Positions 12,201-26,122 of a stretch of DNA of 64,000 bases are shown here, one piece after another (the stretch's first letter is position 1; every line of letters begins with the position of its first letter). The notes beneath the pieces were generated by a model. It was given only the letters and a program-made list of their open reading frames with translations. It had not been told where the DNA came from and searched no databases. Source of the stretch: Aphelocoma coerulescens (lineage: Eukaryota > Chordata > Aves > Passeriformes > Corvidae). The stretch is taken from contig NC_091014.1 in the NCBI RefSeq assembly GCF_041296385.1, positions 47,386,078 to 47,450,077 of the forward strand. The letters run 5' to 3'. Made by a program: the position numbers and the translations under genes.

Positions 12201-13780
12201 CTTCTTCCCTGTCATTTCAATATTCTTTCAGTATGCTACTCAGCCAATAGTTAAATGAAAATTGGATGTTTAAGGCCATTTTAACTGCAGCGTTTAAAAA
12301 ATATTTTTATAATGGAACAAACTGCAATTTTCTATATCAGGAAGAGTTTCTGAGTAGTGAGACATGCACTGCATTACGTATGATGGCAAAACACACTGCA
12401 ATTTCAATAGCTACATAGGGTTAGACCTTAAAGTTGCAATGAATTTTTTTTCTTCACAATGATGTTTTTAGCAGAAGCTGTATATTCCATGTTGTAAATC
12501 TGCACAAAATGTATTGCGTATTTTCCCCCAGAGTTAGCGTAAAATCGGGGAGAAGATACAAAAATACTAGATTGACTTTAAGCTTCTGTTAAAAAAAGGC
12601 AATTTCCTAGGTATTTCTTTTCATCATGGAAAATTAGCTGCAAGTTGATAATTGCATTTCTTGTTCATCAGACTTGTGTAGCTTTCTGAGAGTGTGTGTA
12701 ACAGAGAATTGAATTTGAATAACTTGAATAGCTGCATATGAAAACTCGTGGAGTATAATGTTTCAATGAACATTGCTTCATTCCATTTCAATAGAAATTA
12801 AAATTCTCTTATGAATATGCAGTTTCTTACACTGCTTAAATGTTTGGGTTTGGGGTTTTTTGTAGTTTTTGAAAGGTTTCAAATTTTGGGTTGGGTGAGA
12901 GAAAGGGAAGGAAAGGATGTGAAACTTTGTAGGTTAAGGCTGAATATTTTTGAAGTATTTATACTACTTTACATTCTTGAAATGGATGGTGGTAGAAATT
13001 TCTAGCTTTTCTTTAAAGTAAACTAAAATGCACCTTCTTTGAAGAAATAAAACTTTTAATTTGTGGCCTTTCTCATTAAAGTTTTCTTGTCTGAAAATGA
13101 GAAAAAGTTGGACTACCACGTTCAACAGTTAAAAAACCACTTCAGGGAACATTAACTTTTAAAATCACTAAAGCTTCCGTCAAAAATGAATCTACTCTTT
13201 CAAGTAGAAACACTGAAGAAAACATTTATATGAAAAAAATATAGTTAAATTTCTGAAAATACAGACCAATTAGTAAGATTTAATTTAGATATTTGTGACT
13301 GACTATGTATCATGTATATGTTAGAGCTGATTTACCATTATATTCTTGCCTTATTTGCAAAAAGAGACCCCTACTTATTGAAATATTACTGAAGGATCTA
13401 GCTTTCCCCACAAATTACACATTTTTTGCATAAATGTGCCTAATTACCTGAATTCAGTTTTGATTAGCAGTGTTAATTGATGCAGCTGTGGATGGGCTCT
13501 GTTTACCTAAATTACCATGTGCAAACAGCAATACGTTTGAAAGTGAATATGCTAAACTGAAAATACTAATTAGCTAAGACAGATTGTTATTCAAGTCACA
13601 TCTCAGAGCTTTTTAATGAAAGCCTGAATGTGTCAGGGCTTTATGATATTCAGACAGAAATGTCTATATTACATATGAATTCTAAATTTAATTCAAGGGA
13701 CCAGATGGGATGTCGACCGGGGTTCTTCTCCATCACTTCCAGTATTAGTGTGAATATTTTACTCCACTGGATACATTTTT
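9276..13780. other. AT-rich non-coding stretch
   Basis: No exon, CR1 or LTR is recognised. There are pyrimidine runs near 10240-10280 and several AT-rich segments. Open frames stay under about 85 codons with no family resemblance. Confidence 0.55.
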
Positions 13781-13849
13781 GAGTGTGTGTATGTGAGAGA
13801 GAAAGAAGTGTGTGTGCGTGTGTGTGTGTGTGAGAGAGAGAGAGGAGGG
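13781..13849. repeat. Compound GT/GA microsatellite
   Basis: GT repeats alternate with GA repeats: a first GT then GA block, then a longer GT run of about 24 bases interrupted by one GC, then a GA run. The reverse strand gives a spurious Ser-Leu-His-Thr repeat frame (13650-13928). Confidence 0.92.
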
Positions 13850-16800
13850 AGCCTCTCTCATTGTGTGCATTGACAATGTGCCAGCCAAGAACATCTAAGT
13901 GGTCTATTTTTGACCGACATATTTGCAAATTATAGGCACCTACTTTCCCAGAATGAAGATAAACAAGCTATTTTGCAAATTTAATAAATCTAGATAGTAA
14001 ATGGAATAGAACCAAATAACAGAAAGATTAAACAGATCTCATTAACAGAACTTTTGCAACAGAGATTTAAAGAACTAAAAAATTCAAAGAATTTAAAGAA
14101 TTTTTAAAAAATCAGTTTTGTGTATAAGAGGACAGTTGGGCTGCATGTTTCAGATTGTCATGGAAAGGCTTTTAACCACTTTAATCTGTGCAGTGAAATA
14201 CAAATAAAATGTAATTTCTTGATTTTATTTAGAACAGCCCAGATTAAGGTATTCCATTTATGCATTTAATTCCTCTTAGTAGTTCAGTTGGATGCAAAAC
14301 TGTAAATAAGTCTAAAAGTAGTACATAAGAATATCTAGAGCATAAGTGTTCTTAATATAGATCAGCCACCATACGGCATATGCCCAGTTTTCAGTCCATT
14401 TATTCTTTTGCTTCAGAGCTTAAGTATTCAGAGGTCACCTCCCATGTGAAATTCAGTAATTCCATCAGAAGCTTTACCCTCAATGTCTTGACAAAATGAA
14501 AAGCAAGGGATGTAAGTACTGTACCTATTAGTACCAAAATAATAATTAGAGTTGTAATGTTCTAATTCTCTTATATGGAAAGTTCTTTCATAAATGTTCT
14601 CAAGATATTTGTAGTGGTCCTGGTTCAATGTAGATAGCTACGTTTATAGTTATAAAAAGCGTCAGATGTTTTGATCTGAATTGGTTGGAATCTATTTTCT
14701 TCTTTTGCCTCTGTTATTCCACAGTTATGGTGAATAGAAACTGTTCTGGTCACTTTAGTTTTGGGAACACAATACCCCTTTTTCAGAAGGTTCAATAGTT
14801 CTGTTTTTTTGTTAAGTTGGCATGTGGAGGTGATGATATTTTCTGCAAGTAATTATCTAAGGTCTTAAACTTTATACCTGAATCCTTTAGTCATGGCCTC
14901 TTGTACTCCATTAGTGGAGGCTTTACAGATGGAACATATTCCTAAATAAATTAGTCCCAGGTACATTCATTGTTCAGCTGACAATTAACTCTGGCTGAAG
15001 AGGAGAACAGTAGTGGTGCAAGTCAGATTTGGACACCTATGATAAAAAAATCACTTCATTTCTATTACATTGCTAAATATGAGTGATCCTCTATAATGAA
15101 CTGTCTCTTCAGTCCAGACATCTGACCTAGGAAAAAGCTTTTATCCCTAATAAATCACATTCATCAGGAGCTGTGAGTCATAAAATGTTACACCAGACCA
15201 TTTAATGTCAAGTACTTCACCACCCTCAATAGAGCTTGACTTCTTTATGCAAGGAGTAGCTGAAATAGAGAGAGAAACATCAACTTCTGGAACACAGAAA
15301 GGCAAAGAGGAAGATAACTCTGTCCACATTATTAATTGTTGTCTTCCATGATGGGGGAGACATTCAGATTTTTGCCAGGAGAAAAAAGGAGGCTAATGGG
15401 ACTTCATGCTTCTCAGTCTCCAGATAGGTGTTTATTAATTCTTATCTAAGGAGTACAAGCCACTGGCGTGGCCTAGACATAGCGCAGAGCAGAGAATGCA
15501 GCAAGAAGACAACTTACCAAGATTTCACAGCCTTTTTAAAGGTAAATTACCCAATGAAAACTTAAAACACAAGATATTTTCACTTTTTTTACCAATGTCC
15601 AACAAGTTCCTAAATCATGTAGATAGGAACTGCGGAATTCTTTATCCAATCATCCCAAACTACTTCTACTGCAGAATATGGAGTAGTAGAAGAAGAAGGT
15701 TTGGAGAACAACAATACTCCATTTTGAAGTTTTTTGCTTTTATCTATTTACTATGCAAATAGACCTAAAAACTCTAAATTTTTCACCCAGTGATAATCTC
15801 ACATAGTATTCTATCACCTAATTCACACCATTGTAGATTCAAATTCTTCCCAGAGGCTAGGCAAATTTTCCCATGGACAAAGGCCAAAACCAGTACTGTC
15901 CAGGGGGGTAAAACCCTTCAAAACAGGCAGAGAAATATTCTCTGCATTCTGGGTTCCCACAGAAGACACACAAATCCAAACTAGTTTTAAGATGGAGCTT
16001 GAAATAATCATGAAAATTTCCATCCAGACATTGCTCTCACTAGCGAATTTTTGGAATAAATGATTCATAGACAAGATCTATTGGGCAGTTGATGATTTTC
16101 AAATAAACTGGTCCATGAAAGAAAGAATGGATTAACCCATAGCTTAAAAGAATCTACCACTGCCTTTTTTTCCATAGAAAATAAAGTAGCAACTTCCACA
16201 AAAAGGTTTAAAGAAAGACAACACTTGACACAGAAAATCTCTCCAAACTTTGACCTTTACTCAACCATTGTTTGAGAGCAAAATCAGTGCAAAAGAAGAC
16301 TGCAGTATTTGCTTTTGGCCTTTAAAACAGAAGTTCAGGCCAGAATCTTGGTGGCAGCAGTCAGTTGTTACTCAGGGCATCTATATGATAACAGCTGCAA
16401 AAGTTGACTTAGCATTTCAACAGGTTCTTGTTTCCATTCAACAATGTAAAGGTGTGTTTGGTATCTTCTGACACCCAACACCTGCTGTGCCCGAACTATG
16501 CATTCTAAAAATTTGTACAGAATTGCTTAGTAAAGAGATGCAGTAGCATTTTTAAGATTATATAATTCTTTAGTTACAAAATTAACTAGTTTAAGCATAA
16601 ATTAACCAAATAATGATAAATAAATACTTATGAGCTCTGTATTCAACCCTCAAATGACACAAAAAATCATGCCGGAAAAAAATAACATAGTGTCATGACT
16701 AATTGCCTATTTTTGCTTTTATTTCTCAAAAAATTCTGCATCAATAAATGTGAGTGTCACCAAATTCCTATGGAAAATAGATCACTTTTGGTCTTGAAGT

Positions 16801-17855
16801 GAAATGTTTTAAAGCACATGTGAAAGCTATGGATGTAAGCACCCTCATAAAAAGATCTGAAGTATCCAGAAGATTTGGTTCTTATGAAATGTACTTAACC
16901 TGAACTGCAGATGTGAACCAAGGAAAAGAAAAGGGGATTCCTCTTCCTCACTCAGCACCACCTTTGCAGATTTTATGTTCCCACATCATGTAGTAATGTT
17001 ACATCTCTGGTCAGGGAAAAGCCCATCTAAGTATGGAAATGGTTTCTAGCACTCTTTATATGTATCTTTGATTTGAACCCATCTGTCTTGCTCCTTACTT
17101 AACCATTTATGTTGAATTTCACTTTTTTTTCTGCAACAGAAAGGCCAACCTGTTGCTAATGCAGAAATTCTTTCTTCATCTCCTCCTTAAATTCTTTTGG
17201 GCTTTTATTTTGCAGTCCCCATTATTGTAAATCTTGTCATACAGGGTTGACTTGGAAGAAAAGATGAGGCACTGTGCTGTCTTGGTTTCTCTCTGTGAAT
17301 GAGTTGAGTGACTATATAGATTCATCCCCTCTGTTCAGATGTTTCCAGTGGATTCCAGGGGTTTTTTGGTTGCAGAATCAGAGCAATGTTTCTGGTCTTC
17401 CAAGCAATTAATGTGTCAGTTTTGGCTCTGTAGGCTACCTCTTTGACTTGTCAAGGAACTTCTCAAAACAAGGAGACTGCTGTTTCTGCACTGGGGAATC
17501 TTTTATAGAGTGTAAGTCAAAAAGCATCTTCTGCTTTTATAGACATTTTTTGACATTTTTCATCTCTGTTGTAATTTTCAGTGTTGAGTTTTTGAGATCT
17601 GATGCATTCTGAAGTAGTCTTTTTGTGTAAGTTTACAGAAACACGCTCACTTACAGAAAATAACTCAGTTACTCACTTGAGTTTTTTAAAGTCAGTTTTA
17701 GTCTAAATCTATTGCACAATTAAATGTTGTCTGTTTTTTAAGTTCATTCCATAACATTAAGCAATTAACATTCCCCTCAGAGAAGAGAAGCATATATTAC
17801 ATATTCTTTCTCTTTCATGTTCCATCTCAAAGTATCCATTGGTGTGAAGGGTCCC
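13850..17855. other. AT-rich non-coding stretch
   Basis: No gene or repeat family was recognised. Open frames are at most about 88 codons. Immediately to the left of the microsatellite, 13430-13620 is an AT-rich block with several TAATTA/TTAATTG-type cores, which could be regulatory but cannot be proven from one sequence. Confidence 0.5.
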
Positions 17856-18475
17856 TGTTGAAAAATGCCTTCAGGACCCTGCCAGAAGTGAAGTTCTCCA
17901 GTCTCTTCCAGATTCTGTGTCCCCCTTCTCCTTATAGTCCAGTTGCTACTTTTATGTTCACTCTTGTTGCAGTGGCAAAGTCCACTTTACACCCCCACAT
18001 TGCTTTGAAAGTGGTCTCTCTGTAAACCTCTGTGCTAGAAAGTTCTCCCTTTACCAAGATTCCACTGGTCACTGACTCTCTCCCCCTCCCATCCCTTCTC
18101 CCATTGGCCCCTGTTATGTCACTCACCCTTGCCTCTGCCCCCTAGCCCTCAGACCATTGGCTTCTGATGCTTTGCCCACCCCGGAGCCCTTTGGGATAAA
18201 ACCACTTGCACGTGTCGTTCTTGGTTCTTTGTCCCTGCTTCCTCTGGGTGTGTTGGTGTCATTAAACCCCTTGGAACTGCGTGCAGAGAACCCCTCTCGC
18301 CTCTTCGTCTCCGGTTTGTGCTTAGACTGTGTGTGTGAGCGGCTGCTCGCGACTGCCTGCGAAGGTGAGATCGTGTGCGCGCGTGGGTGCTGGCAGAGCG
18401 CCGCCTAAGCGTGTCCACGAGGGACCCTGTGGAAAAAACACGGCATCGATCCACCGAAGCCGTACACTCTGACTT
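17856..18475 (+). promoter_or_regulatory. LTR-like or promoter-like segment with CpG-dense leader
   Basis: The signals occur in promoter order on the + strand. Two inverted CCAAT boxes (CCCATTGGCC near 18102 and ACCATTGGCT near 18153) come first, then a TATA-like GGGATAAAACC near 18192. An ATTAAA near 18260 lies just after a GT-rich run. A CpG-dense stretch (about 18295-18470) follows, containing a strong donor (GCGAAG then GTGAGA near 18365). ATTAAA so close behind the presumed start site is what an LTR R region looks like, and the segment could end with CA at about 18471. I could not find a matching target duplication or define the left end (a TG at 17856 is only a guess). No gag or pol remnant is seen on either side. 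The alternative is an ordinary CpG-rich gene promoter with a first exon. There is no recognisable coding frame. Confidence 0.45.
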
Positions 18476-21400
18476 CTGTTTTTATACTACCACTGTATCT
18501 CACCTCATCATTTCCCCTGATTCTCTTTCATGTCTGTCCCTTTCTCCTTGTGCTTGGTACAAAATTTGGGTAATTTTTATTTTTCTTGTTGATCATATTT
18601 CTTGTCTACTTAAAGATCTTTAGGCTGACCGTGAGTTTTAGTTTGATCTTTATTATATTGCGATTGCTATTTCTTTCTAATAATGTGTGAGTACTGCTAT
18701 GCCCCTGAAAAAAGTTGTTTTACCTTTGAAAGGCAAAACCAAAGTGTGTTATGCCACTGGGCTACTCTAAACATCTGGAATTGCTATCACCAATGGTGAA
18801 TATCTTTTCCTAAGTGTCTTGTGTCAGTGTGGATTTCAAAAAGTCTTGCAAACTCCTACTTGATCAACTATTTCTGTGCTATCACAGAATCACACTCACT
18901 TTGTGTGTGAACTTTTCCATATGCTTTTCCCTGGTAGATGCTCTAATGCTTCTGCTCAGATTCAGCTTCAACCTTCATTTTTTCATTAATTAATTTACTT
19001 CATGTCTATATTTCAAACCACCATATGTACGTAAAAAGGGGATGTGTAGTAACTCTATGTTATCTGAAAACGTCCATCAAATCAAGGCTGATAACTAAAA
19101 ATTTATTTTTCATATCACTGGTCTTTGTTAAGTCTACTTTTAAATTAAATTTCCCAAATTTTTCTCTAGTCTTCAATACTGACTAAATTGTTCCTATTGT
19201 ATTTCCTTACACTAGTTAGAAACAATCTGCTTTTAATCTAAAATTACTTTCAACTATCTAAAACTACACAAGATAGTAAGAGAAGGAAATGTAGAGTAGG
19301 TCAGTGCCGTCTTTTCTGCCACATTAGAGATACTATGCTTGATGTGTGGTTTTCCATGTCTGTGCTCAGAAAGGAAGACGCAAGCTATGTGAATAAACTC
19401 CTTTCTTAAGTAACTCTATTAGGTTCTTTGTCAATAGCATTAAATAGAGAGTTCTTGTCTTCTTTTAAACCTTGCATAGCTTTGTTCTTACTACCTCTCC
19501 TCAACAGTCCCTCATTTATTAATGTGTTTCCTCCATCTACATTCCTCATAATTGATGACAACGATGCTGCAACCCTTTCCTCTGGTAGATACTGCATATG
19601 TGTGTTTGTGTGAGTCTGCATGTGTGTGAACCTATGAGGTTCATACTTAGGGTCAGTTCCTGTTTCAGACAGAACTGCCATGAAATGAATGAAGCCTCAA
19701 CGTAAGACAGTAAGTTTTCTTATATTAGAATGTCTGTTAATGAACCATTTCATGTTTCAATTGTCAGCTGTGCAAACTGAGAAGTAGAACAAACATTATG
19801 AGTATTTGAATTTAGTTTAATTCTTTCCTGAGTGTGTATATATGCACTGAATGATGCTTGCATGGTGGTTATGAACCAATCTGTGTGTGGCATTTTTATG
19901 TTGCCATAAACATAGAGCATTTCATTTGGGCGAATATCGACTATAAAACATGGTATTTTTGAGTAATGGCTTTTCCAAGCCTGTAAGTTCTCAGAAAGAA
20001 AATTGCAAGACCAGATAAAAATATGCTGAAGTACATTTTGAGTAGTGAAAAGGCCTGTCTGAAAGCTGTTTGCACAGTAAAGCAAGTGTGTTTCCATCTG
20101 TATTTGGCGTACTCACATGTGTGCATGTACAAATGCATAGCCCATCAAAATGACTGTAAAGATCACACAGAAAATTTATCAAAACTCTCACCATCTCTCT
20201 CATCTTTTTCTTGGCAATTCCACTTTGGTTGACCATTTTTGGGGCATTTGGAGCATTTTCTGACAATTGCCAGTGTCTTTTTCCAAACAGCCTACAAAGT
20301 CTTTTTCTCTTAGGTGAAAATTATCTGTATGCTTATTAGTCTCCAGAGCAGTATTAGACTGTGTTTAAATCAGAGACTATTTTTAAGTTAATTTTCTCTC
20401 TGGATATAAGAATGGAAATTGCACTATTGGAAAGAAGGAAGAAAACTCGGCCAAATTCCCAGTGCAACAAAATACTTCTTTCCAAGCACATGAGCTCTCA
20501 GATGTATAAAATCAAATCTTCACATTATTTTACCTAGCCTTTTTTTTTTTCTTTAGGATTGTGTAACTTTTAAATCTTTTTACTTTGATTATCCTTTTCC
20601 TCTTGCACCTATACAATTCGAGTCTGCCTTCAACGTCAGCGTGCTCTAAAATGTTACGCACAATATCAACTCTTTCCTCATTTCCTCATTGCAGTATGAA
20701 CTTTGATTCCTCACTTGTTCAACATATTTCTCTATGAGGTCTCTTTCATCTCTTCAGAAAAAATCCAACCCTGTAAATTCATGCATGTGTGAGGGAGAGA
20801 TAAAAGAATGATTTTAGGCAAGTCACTTTGTTTCTCTTTCATTTACAAATTCAGCTATAAGGCCTTTGAGGGAGGAAAGGGAAGAATGTGTTGGGTTGTA
20901 GTCTGTGCTGGAAGGAGCTGAGGGCTCTAGGTACAATTTTGGTACAAATAAAGGAAAAAAAAACTAACATTAAATAGCATGGCATAGAAGAGAGGCATAA
21001 ATACGAATAGTACCACTTTAACTGTTGTGCTTGTTTGTCAAAGACAAATATGTTGGAAGTGAAAAAATACTAAAATGTTTGAAGGCTGCAGTGGACAGCT
21101 ACAAAATAATTAAAACACTGTAGTTTTTAACTCAAAGGAAAACTTTGAAGGCAACAGGTGCATCCACTCTAGCTTGTACAGTACAAAGTAAAATGACTTC
21201 TTGGTCCTGACCATTCACTAATGGCTTTATTGTAATATATTATGTTATAGATGTATACCTACTTATATGTACATATTATGTAATTGAAAGGTTGGTTTCA
21301 CTTGACAAGAAACGGAATTCAGCCAAAAGGAAGTGTGCATTACTGCTTTCTAGCTTTCATGTGGCTGGAGATGGGTCAGTGCTCTGTCAGGATATAAAGC

Positions 21401-22637
21401 CAAAAGCAGTCCTCCAAAACTCTGTTAAAGAAACGATTGAATCCCTAAATTCATGGTAGATGTTAAAAAAGTCTGACCTTAAAAAGAGGTTTTCTTACCA
21501 CAGCTACTAGGTTTAAATGATTTTAGAATTAAATTTTTGGAGTAGAATCCACAGAGAGTTGACTTCACTGAGAGTGAAATCTGAGGCCTAAAAAAGGACA
21601 TTCATCTATTAGGAATACAAAATTTGAAAAAGGAACCTGTGATGTCTGTGTTGCATTATATGTACTCTAATTTGCTTGACCATATATAAACGGCATGAGG
21701 AGAACCTTGGCTCCATTATACTTCTGTAGGACAGCCAAGCAGTTTGCTTGCTTACTATATTCTGGGTTCCAAAACCAGTTCTAATAACTAGAAAAAAAAA
21801 AAGTACAAAAATTGACATTGTTTTATTAAATAGTCATTTATAGTGAGTACAACTTGGAGAGGATTCAGCAATACACTGAAGAAAGATGCTTTCTGACTGT
21901 TGATTTAAATTTTACTCCAGAAAGATAATGAAGGGCTTAAAGTTCAATGTGCAATGCCCAAATCATTAAGGATTTTTTTTCGGAGAATTCTTTTAAAACA
22001 ACTGCTGATTGGAAATATATAGTCACTTTTCATCTTAGAAAGACTGAAGAATTCAAGTGATAGCAACTGTTGATTATTCAAATGTTTAGATTCTCATTCT
22101 CCATGTGATCAACCAACACTGAATTGCTAGTTGAAATGCTGAGAGGAAAAATCAGTTATAAATTCCTCCTGTACCTATGTATATTTTTTGAGACCCCTTC
22201 ATTATAACTTTGATGACAAGAAAGGATTTTCTTTTTCTTTCTTCCCACTAAACATGCATAAAATGTTATCTGTTCCTGCTGCAGTACATACAGTATTTTA
22301 ATTGCATTTCATTGTTCTCGAACCTAATTTGTTGCATGTTCAGTTAATGATACTAGAGCTGGGAGCTGAATCAGCGTTCACATTAGAGAATTTGGCAAAA
22401 TATGCTATTATTCATAGTAAATCCAAAAGTGGGTGGTTTTTCTCTATGTCTTTAAGAAGGTCTAATTTATTTTAAGAATGAATTGCCATTCAAGACATAA
22501 ACATTATATCTAGTTAAGTGTATTGCAGCCTTTTCTGAGAGTGCTGTATTCTGTATAGCAAGAAATGACAGGTTCAAATTACATCACAGAGCAGCTTTTA
22601 AGAAAAAGCAAATGTTTACTAAGTGATTAACTGACAA
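18476..22637. other. AT-rich non-coding stretch
   Basis: No exon or repeat family recognised. Several overlapping frames of 60-115 codons lie between 19400 and 20270 on both strands. Because they overlap on opposite strands and look like no protein family, they are taken as chance. Confidence 0.55.
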
Positions 22638-22690
22638 AGAATCATAGAGTCATTAAGTTGGAAAAAACCTTTAGGACCATCAATATTTGG
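22638..22690 (-). mobile_element. Short CR1 3'-terminal scrap
   Basis: GAATCATAGAGTCATTAAGT followed by TGGAAAAAACCTTTAGGACC matches the antisense CR1 terminus: a degenerate terminal microsatellite, then the TTGGAAGGGACC..GATCAT block. Similarity ends about 50 bases in, so this is a very short, old, 5'-truncated CR1 on the - strand. Confidence 0.7.
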
Positions 22691-22852
22691 GACCTATTCT
22701 GAAGAATCAAAACAGGTTTAGCTGCCCCAGTATGGTGTAAGATACTGGAATGTTTTCTATGTCTTCATTGAGAAACTTTTTTTATTGAGGTTAATAAAAA
22801 AAAAGGCATAACCAAAAAGAACACAAACAAACTCACCAGCCTTTTCCAGTAG

Positions 22853-22883
22853 CAGGTGCACATTCATAAAGAATGTGCACCTG
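22853..22883. repeat. Perfect 13-bp inverted repeat with 5-base loop
   Basis: CAGGTGCACATTC (22853-22865) and GAATGTGCACCTG (22871-22883) are exact reverse complements around the loop ATAAA. The stem extends outward by a G-T wobble and one A-T pair. The arms contain CAGGTG/CACCTG E-box cores and GTGCAC. It could form a stable hairpin in RNA from either strand. No mature small RNA or element family is recognised. Confidence 0.9.
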
Positions 22884-25800
22884 TTGGAGCACATGGAAGT
22901 ACTAAAACTGGTAGCCGCCACCTAACACTGCTTTTTGGAGTTAATAATGGTACTCATATCCATCTCTCAAGCATTTCTTCCTCATCCATAAAATAGTTAC
23001 CTAATTCTTTTGTGTGAACTGTGTATGTGAGCAACATGGCCTTCGGTAGATTGAAGTGATGCTGCAGCTCATCGAAAGCTCGGATTGTGTCTGGGGCATG
23101 CTCTCAAGCCAGCTTTTTGTTGTTTTAGTTTTTGTGGGTTTTTTTTGTTTGACTGGATTTTTTCCTCTTAGGAAGAGGGATACAGCCTAGGCATGTCTGC
23201 TGGTCAGAAAAAAATTGAAGAATACATGGGCAACATCTAGTCTTGGTAAAACAAACATGACAATGCAGCCCTCCCTCTAGTGCTGTGAGGACTCTGGCTG
23301 GAGTCTGGTCAGGACAGACAAACGGCATTTTCCTTTGTTATCAGCTGTTTGGGGAGGCGGGGCTTTGTATCAGAAATTAAGGGGACAATTCATTCAAGTG
23401 AAAGACCTTGTAGGGAATACCTATCTTGTAGCTCTTATGGCTATGGGCTTCCAGTAGAAAAAAAATACTTGTTTGGATTAATGTTTTTTCAATTGGCTAA
23501 CATCACATGCTGAATGGATTTCAGTAATCTAGTGTTCACAAGACAAAGGCACCTACAATTTCTTTCATTGTTGGGACACAGAATTGCGAGGTCTTCATTT
23601 TCAAATTGAATATATAAATGTCGCAGTCTCCTGGTCACACAGAGAAGGACAGAATATAAGACATCCTACTGGTGTGATCCTGTTACACCAACTGGCATTC
23701 CAATTGGATCACAATGCTTTAGACCTAAAGGCTGGAGTGAAGTGTGATTCCTGCACCTAACCAAACAACTCGCGGTTAAACTGTGAGAATATTGTTTAAA
23801 TTGAAATCCTGATTAGAAGTAACTGAAAATTTCTCACCTTTCTGAGCAAACTGTTTCAGTGGTTAACTAAACCTATTGTTACAGTTCATGTTAGCAGTAC
23901 TTTGAATTTTGTGCAATTTTACCATCAGCATGGCTAATAATCACATGGGAGGCAAACAGTATCATAAAAAGTGCCATGAAAAGGTGGAGAGTGTTGTCAC
24001 TTGTTTGTGTGGTTTAGATAGGATCAGCTTCTCACACATGTTTTTTGGCTTAGAGTGAGAAGGATGTCATATGGAACATTTTAAAGATCACCCCTTCTAC
24101 ATGTGGTACAATGAATTAGAGTTTAAGTTACTTGTCTGTTAATATGTGCTGCCCGTGAGGAGACAGGGAAAAAAAAAGGAACGGTAGCAAAGGCAGTGGG
24201 GGTCTTGTAAACATGGAATGATGTTACTGTGTTGAAAATGGCATCAAAATATGTTGATGTGGGAGTATTTTAGGAAAACTGAGTTCTGACATTAAATGTT
24301 TGTGTCTTGAGCAAATATTTTTTCACGACAAATAAGGGGTTTTTTTTGGCAAAAAGATTGATAGGGTACGTGAGTTCATCTTTGAGCTTAGGTCAGGAGG
24401 ACACCAGAACTTAGTTTCTCTGTCACTCCTTCTGTTGGGGAAAAACGGGAATGAAAATCACAATGTAGTCATGTTGCCACAGAAGCTGGAGGGTTCCTCT
24501 ATAGTTCCACATCTGTGATCTTAGAAAACTAAATTCCTATTTTAGTTTCAGCATCATCTTGAAGGTGACAGTGGGAATCTGATTAAAAAAATAAGAGTAG
24601 TAGAGTCTAAATCAATTGTTGTAAATCTAGTAAGTGACTACCTCTCCCAAGCCCATTTTCCATAAATATAGGTGCACTTCTCTTCTTTCAAAAGCTTCCT
24701 AAATTGTAGAAGAAAGTGTCACATTTAAATCATCCATGCATCTTTTCTGTCAGAAAGAGTCCATTTCAGTTGAAAATATCAGCTGCCATTAGTGGAACAA
24801 TTCCTGGTGCTTTTTGTTCTTTGCTGCAGCTAAGCAGTTTGTTTCTGACTTCCTTTCAGAGGTATAAAGTTCTGGAGGAGTGAATATATATATGCAACTC
24901 TTCTGCTGCAATTTCATGTTACCCTCTGATGTACAGGGCATGAAGGGAGGGAATATGACCATATGGAGATGGCTTTCTTATCCAAGTAGAAACAGGTTTA
25001 TTCAGCTTGCAGGAGGGGTCCATAAACAAAATACAGTAGAGAACTCACAGAGCTGTACTTTAATGGCCATTAAAATTACCTCTGCAGTGCATTCAGGGTC
25101 AGGATACATGGAATACATATGCTTGTATTATGAATGAAAGAAAGAGCAAAAGAAAATCTAATGTTAATTAAAATTTTCCAGGGGTTGGGTTGGATAATTC
25201 TTCTTTTGTGTTCTTAAATCTCTTTTGATTTTAATTTCATGACAAAAAAATTGACTGCAAGTGTAATGTTAGCAAATGTTCTTATTTGATTACAAGCATC
25301 TGTGAATGCTAAGTCAGAGAATTAAATGCCTTTAATTGGGGTGGGTTTGTTTTCTGTTTCTTCACGAGGTTTTTTGTATGTTGGTTTTTTTTTCCCATGA
25401 CAGCCACACTGGTAATAAAGCTTGTACTGTCAGTATGCTGAAGGTCATTCCTATAATCTATTCAGTAAGATCTGCTCCCCTTTAGGTGAAAAAAAACCTG
25501 AACTAAGCATACCTAAAAATGTCTAGAAAATCCTATTATGCTTACTGAATTTCAGTTATGTATTTCAGATTCACATGGAATTCAATGAATGCTCAGATCA
25601 AATATGAAAAATTGTAGCAGGTTTCCAATGTTATGCAGAGTTTCCCTCCCTTCCCCCTTCTGTGCTGTCTTAGAGGAACAAGGAAATTCTTCTCAGATAT
25701 GACAAAGGATAAAATGAAATGATTAGCATTAAAACATACCTAATACTGTGTGATATGTTTTAAAACTGGAAACAAAGGTAGGGTATGACTTATCTGTCTG

Positions 25801-26122
25801 TCGTGACTCCCTGCGCATCTGTCTGTCTCTCTAGAGCAAGTCAATAAAAATGATTAGAGCTGGCATCTCACAATCGCACACCCTTAAAGCATGAAGCAAT
25901 AATACTGTGAAGGAAATTTTTTTTCTGACCTTTTCAAATTACATCCAACTGTCTAGGGAATTTCTCAGTGACTTGAGGTAATAAAGTTCAATCCGTTTTG
26001 CCGGTTGGCTTCAAATTTAGCTCCTCAGAAGCCCTAACTTATCTATTCTTTTTATCTTGGCCTTGGCATCTATTCAGTACAGTAATCCATGCATCTAATC
26101 TTCTTTTTCTCTCCCCTCTCAG
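22884..26122. other. AT-rich non-coding stretch
   Basis: No gene recognised. It holds T-rich and G/T runs near 23110-23165 and many short frames without family resemblance. Confidence 0.5.

Noticed and set aside
19400..20270. Several overlapping 60-115 codon frames on both strands as a small gene cluster
   Set aside because: Mutual overlap on opposite strands, no family resemblance and no splice or start context. Chance frames.
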